From the NCBI RefSeq assembly GCF_000003605.2, contig NW_003150780.1:23338-33736 (forward strand): a DNA stretch of 10,399 nucleotides. The letters run 5' to 3'. The notes below the pieces were generated by a model. That model was not told the DNA's origin, ran no database searches, and saw only the letters and a list, made by a program, of their open reading frames with translations. The stretch is from Saccoglossus kowalevskii. Its lineage: Eukaryota > Hemichordata > Enteropneusta > Harrimaniidae. Positions 9,801 through 10,399 of this stretch are shown here, one piece after another. Positions within the stretch are counted from its first letter, which is position 1, and every line of letters starts with the position of its first letter. The translations under genes and the position numbers were made by a program.

Positions 9801-10366
9801 GATTGAATTAAAAAAATCAATTAGACTGTCATTTATGTTTCAGTTCGTCAACTTATCTACCAATGACACACAGCGAATATTTGAGGCAGTGTCTTCTGCT
9901 GTTTTGCTCATCGCAGGTCCAATAATGGGTATTATCATCATGATATACACAACGGTATTCCTTGGACCAGCCGGACTAATTGGAAGCTTAATCTTCTTTC
10001 TGATGTTGCCGATTCAGGTATGATTTGTTTCATAATGTAGGTGACTTATTAGCTGATGTGACGTTTTGTTATCATTTATTGGATAGTGATATTAAGTTTT
10101 TAGAACCCAAACGCAGAAAAGTGAAACATTGCAAAATTTTAAAATAAAGATGAAACTATCATGTTATTGTAGCTAATATTACTCTGAATCATGCTGCATG
10201 TATTTTAAAACTTTTCTAGTTATACACTTCGAAATTGATTGCTTCACTGAGACGAAAGCTATCAAGATAACAGACCAACGAGTTCGGGTGGTGAATGAGA
10301 TGATAGTGTGTATTAAACTGATCAAAATGTATGCATGGGAAATACCATTTGCCGAAAAAGTTAAAG
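6673..10366 (+). CDS. ABCC5: ABCC5-like (MRP5-type) ABC transporter, N-terminal part, six coding exons, runs off window
   Basis: ATP-driven membrane exporter of ABC subfamily C. Known ABCC5 proteins move cyclic nucleotides, folates and other organic anions across the plasma or internal membranes; that this copy does so is inference. Coding blocks 6673-6832, 7282-7441, 7624-7771, 8764-8994 and 9844-10017 join in phase to 291 codons, and 10220-10366 adds about 49 more. Visible landmarks are S-A-Y-K-P and D-D-A-G-L-F in the N-terminal linker (ABCC5 has S-A-L-K-P and D-N-A-G-L-F), L-W-S-D-E-L, R-A-A-V-R-L-R-S-A-I-L, G-E-F-V-N-L-S-T-N-D, and T-D-Q-R-V...N-E...I-K-L-I-K-M-Y-A-W-E. The linker follows a short N-terminus with no TMD0, as in short MRPs. 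The ATP-binding domains lie beyond the window. The last block contains a one-base frame break with a TAA at 10268. Subfamily assignment is very likely; ABCC5 rather than another short ABCC paralogue is probable. Comparison is to remembered family sequence, not a search. Confidence 0.8.
6953..7208. repeat. 60-bp minisatellite, about 4.2 copies, in the first coding intron
   Basis: Four complete units occupy 6961-7020, 7021-7080, 7081-7140 and 7141-7200. A partial unit precedes them (acccactt at 6953-6960) and a short partial follows from 7201. All units are exactly 60 bases with no indels and differ at only a few positions. Units 1 and 2 differ at two sites; units 3 and 4 share GGAATG where units 1 and 2 have GACATG. 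Because 60 is a multiple of three and the unit lacks stops in one frame of each strand, it produces overlapping ORFs on both strands (6906-7274 + and 6879-7211 -). These are repeat artefacts, not genes. The array lies wholly inside the intron 6833-7281. Confidence 0.95.
7282..7441 (+). CDS. ABCC5: Second coding exon, L0-type linker
   Basis: The acceptor is ttttcag at 7275-7281. The exon enters with two bases completing codon 54, encodes residues 55-106, and leaves two bases for codon 107. It carries P-I-D-D-A-G-L-F followed by an aromatic stretch, F-T-W-M-S-P-L, and then D-L-W-G. These match the conserved ABCC linker pattern (N-A-G-L-F-S, then F-S-W-L-S, then D-V-W). This amphipathic cytoplasmic segment precedes the first membrane helix in short MRPs. 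The donor, AA|GTATTT, is weak, but the exact phase match to the next exon and the continuous homology across the junction (C-E-K-L-H-K-L-W) support it. The run of seven A bases at the exon start falls in frame as E-K-N. Confidence 0.88.
7624..7771 (+). CDS. ABCC5: Third coding exon, start of transmembrane domain 1
   Basis: The acceptor is ctttcacag, ending at 7623, and the donor is a strong TCA|GTAAGT. One base completes Lys107, then 49 codons give residues 108-156. L-H-K-L-W-S-D-E-L matches the family's L-W-x-E-E-L element. A basic stretch follows (F-L-K-F-I-K-T-E-A-I-K), and then a hydrophobic run, A-T-F-S-F-V-I-L-D-V-A-I-F, which is the first part of transmembrane helix 1. Compared with human ABCC5 as remembered, about four residues, including a Gly-Pro, appear to be missing at the junction with the next exon. 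An ORF continuing to 7882 past this donor is intron read-through. Confidence 0.88.
7772..8763 (+). other. Intron between third and fourth coding exons
   Basis: A 992-base intron with a strong donor, GTAAGT, and a pyrimidine-rich acceptor. Its 5' part (about 7820-8040) is more GC-rich than its surroundings and contains the hairpin at 8001-8035. ATCTCCCCTCC near 8398 and its near-inverse GGAGGGGTGAT near 8473 form a loose inverted pair. The ORF at 8043-8255 has no recognisable features. A very short exon restoring about four residues of helix 1 could be hidden here but was not identified. Confidence 0.65.
8001..8035. repeat. Perfect 11-bp hairpin flanked by a 7-bp direct repeat
   Basis: GCACGGTTACT (8001-8011) and AGTAACCGTGC (8025-8035) are perfect inverted copies around a 13-base loop. 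CGTGTAG occurs on both sides, at 7995-8001 and 8035-8041, each overlapping the stem by one base. It lies in the intron 7772-8763. The arrangement resembles a tiny insertion with a target duplication, or a palindrome made by replication template switching. Confidence 0.7.
8764..8994 (+). CDS. ABCC5: Fourth coding exon, helices 1-2 and start of intracellular loop 1
   Basis: A pyrimidine-rich acceptor (ttctttatttttgttcaccag) ends at 8763. The exon is exactly 77 codons, residues 157-233, with both ends at phase 0. It holds the end of helix 1 (L-L-I-F-A-L-L-D-Y-I-Q), an extracellular loop, and helix 2 (A-L-S-L-C-L-L-L-V-I-F). Next comes the cytoplasmic R-A-A-V-R-L-R-S-A-I-L...Y-K-K-M motif, typical of ABCC membrane domain 1. 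It ends in T-V-G-E, completed in the next exon to G-E-F-V-N-L. The donor, GAG|GTTATT, is non-consensus beyond GT. Reading through it reaches a TGA at 9058-9060 and loses the homology, so the splice is needed. Confidence 0.88.
8995..9843 (+). other. Intron between fourth and fifth coding exons
   Basis: An 849-base AT-rich intron with a weak donor, GTTATT, and a good acceptor, tttatgtttcag. It contains small palindromes only: AACACGTGTT at 9477-9486 and CTTCTAG/CTAGAAG at 9365-9380. The minus-strand ORF 9145-9432 has no recognisable domain. Confidence 0.65.
9844..10017 (+). CDS. ABCC5: Fifth coding exon, coupling helix 1 and helices 3-4
   Basis: The acceptor is tttatgtttcag, ending at 9843, and the donor is CAG|GTATGA. 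The exon is 58 codons, residues 234-291, phase 0 at both ends. F-V-N-L-S-T-N-D-T-Q-R-I-F-E-A is the conserved coupling-helix region of the first intracellular loop, which contacts the nucleotide-binding domains in this family. Then come two hydrophobic segments: L-L-I-A-G-P-I-M-G-I-I-I-M-I-Y (helix 3), the turn F-L-G-P-A-G, and L-I-G-S-L-I-F-F-L-M-L-P-I-Q (helix 4). The L-G-P-x-G turn matches ABCC5 well. A Met-initiated ORF beginning at 9775 in this frame is intron sequence upstream of the acceptor. Confidence 0.9.
10220..10366 (+). pseudogene. ABCC5: Sixth coding exon with an internal one-base frameshift
   Basis: The acceptor is acttttctag, ending at 10219, and the donor is AAAG|GTATGT. Entering at phase 0 from the previous exon, the first 15 codons read L-Y-T-S-K-L-I-A-S-L-R-R-K-L-S, matching the end of helix 4 and the R-R-K element. 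In that frame a TAA follows at 10268-10270. From 10267 a different frame carries the rest of the family pattern: I-T-D-Q-R-V, then N-E, then I-K-L-I-K-M-Y-A-W-E. One base is therefore missing around 10265-10267. The exon is 147 bases where 148 would keep the gene open. The second frame is open back to the acceptor but would need a different phase there and gives a peptide unlike the family. All other exons look intact, so an assembly error or a recent lesion is more likely than an old pseudogene. Confidence 0.8.
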
Positions 10367-10399
10367 GTATGTATGTGTATATCAATAACTTTTTATTTA

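Noticed and set aside
10222-10366. Reading the sixth coding exon entirely in its second frame, which is open
   Set aside because: It needs a phase not supplied by the donor at 10018 and replaces the conserved R-R-K region with an unrelated peptide.

Overview
This is eukaryotic, animal-type genomic DNA. It is AT-rich, mostly non-coding, and holds the first coding exons of one intron-containing gene on the + strand. The gene is an ABC transporter of subfamily C without the N-terminal TMD0 domain, closest in remembered sequence to ABCC5 (MRP5). Nothing looks bacterial: there are no operons, no ribosome binding sites and no long ORFs. Exons of 148-231 bases, GT-AG introns of about 180-990 bases and the high AT content fit an invertebrate. 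A mollusc or other lophotrochozoan is a guess; the sequence alone does not name the species.

Layout. Positions 1 to about 5680 are intergenic or upstream non-coding DNA with no convincing gene, only short inverted repeats and a few motif-like sites. Positions 5688-6006 hold a MITE-like element with imperfect terminal inverted repeats, full of TTCTCACG and CTCACGTACGTGAG motifs. A TATA-like site and a possible 5'-UTR splice acceptor lie just before the start codon at 6673. Six coding blocks follow: 6673-6832, 7282-7441, 7624-7771, 8764-8994, 9844-10017 and 10220-10366. The first intron carries a 60-bp minisatellite of just over four copies. The gene runs off the right edge of the window.

The gene. 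The first five coding exons join in matching phase into 291 codons. They cover the cytoplasmic N-terminus, the linker ending in a D-D-A-G-L-F motif, transmembrane helices 1-4 of the first membrane domain, and the first cytoplasmic coupling region (G-E-F-V-N-L-S-T-N-D). The sixth block continues the family pattern but changes reading frame internally: one base appears to be missing near 10265-10267, giving an in-frame TAA at 10268-10270. This is either an assembly or sequencing indel or a real lesion. Beyond the window one would expect the rest of membrane domain 1, nucleotide-binding domain 1, membrane domain 2 and nucleotide-binding domain 2.

I found no clearly new biological system. The points most worth checking are the exon-7 frameshift, the MITE-like element and the intronic minisatellite.
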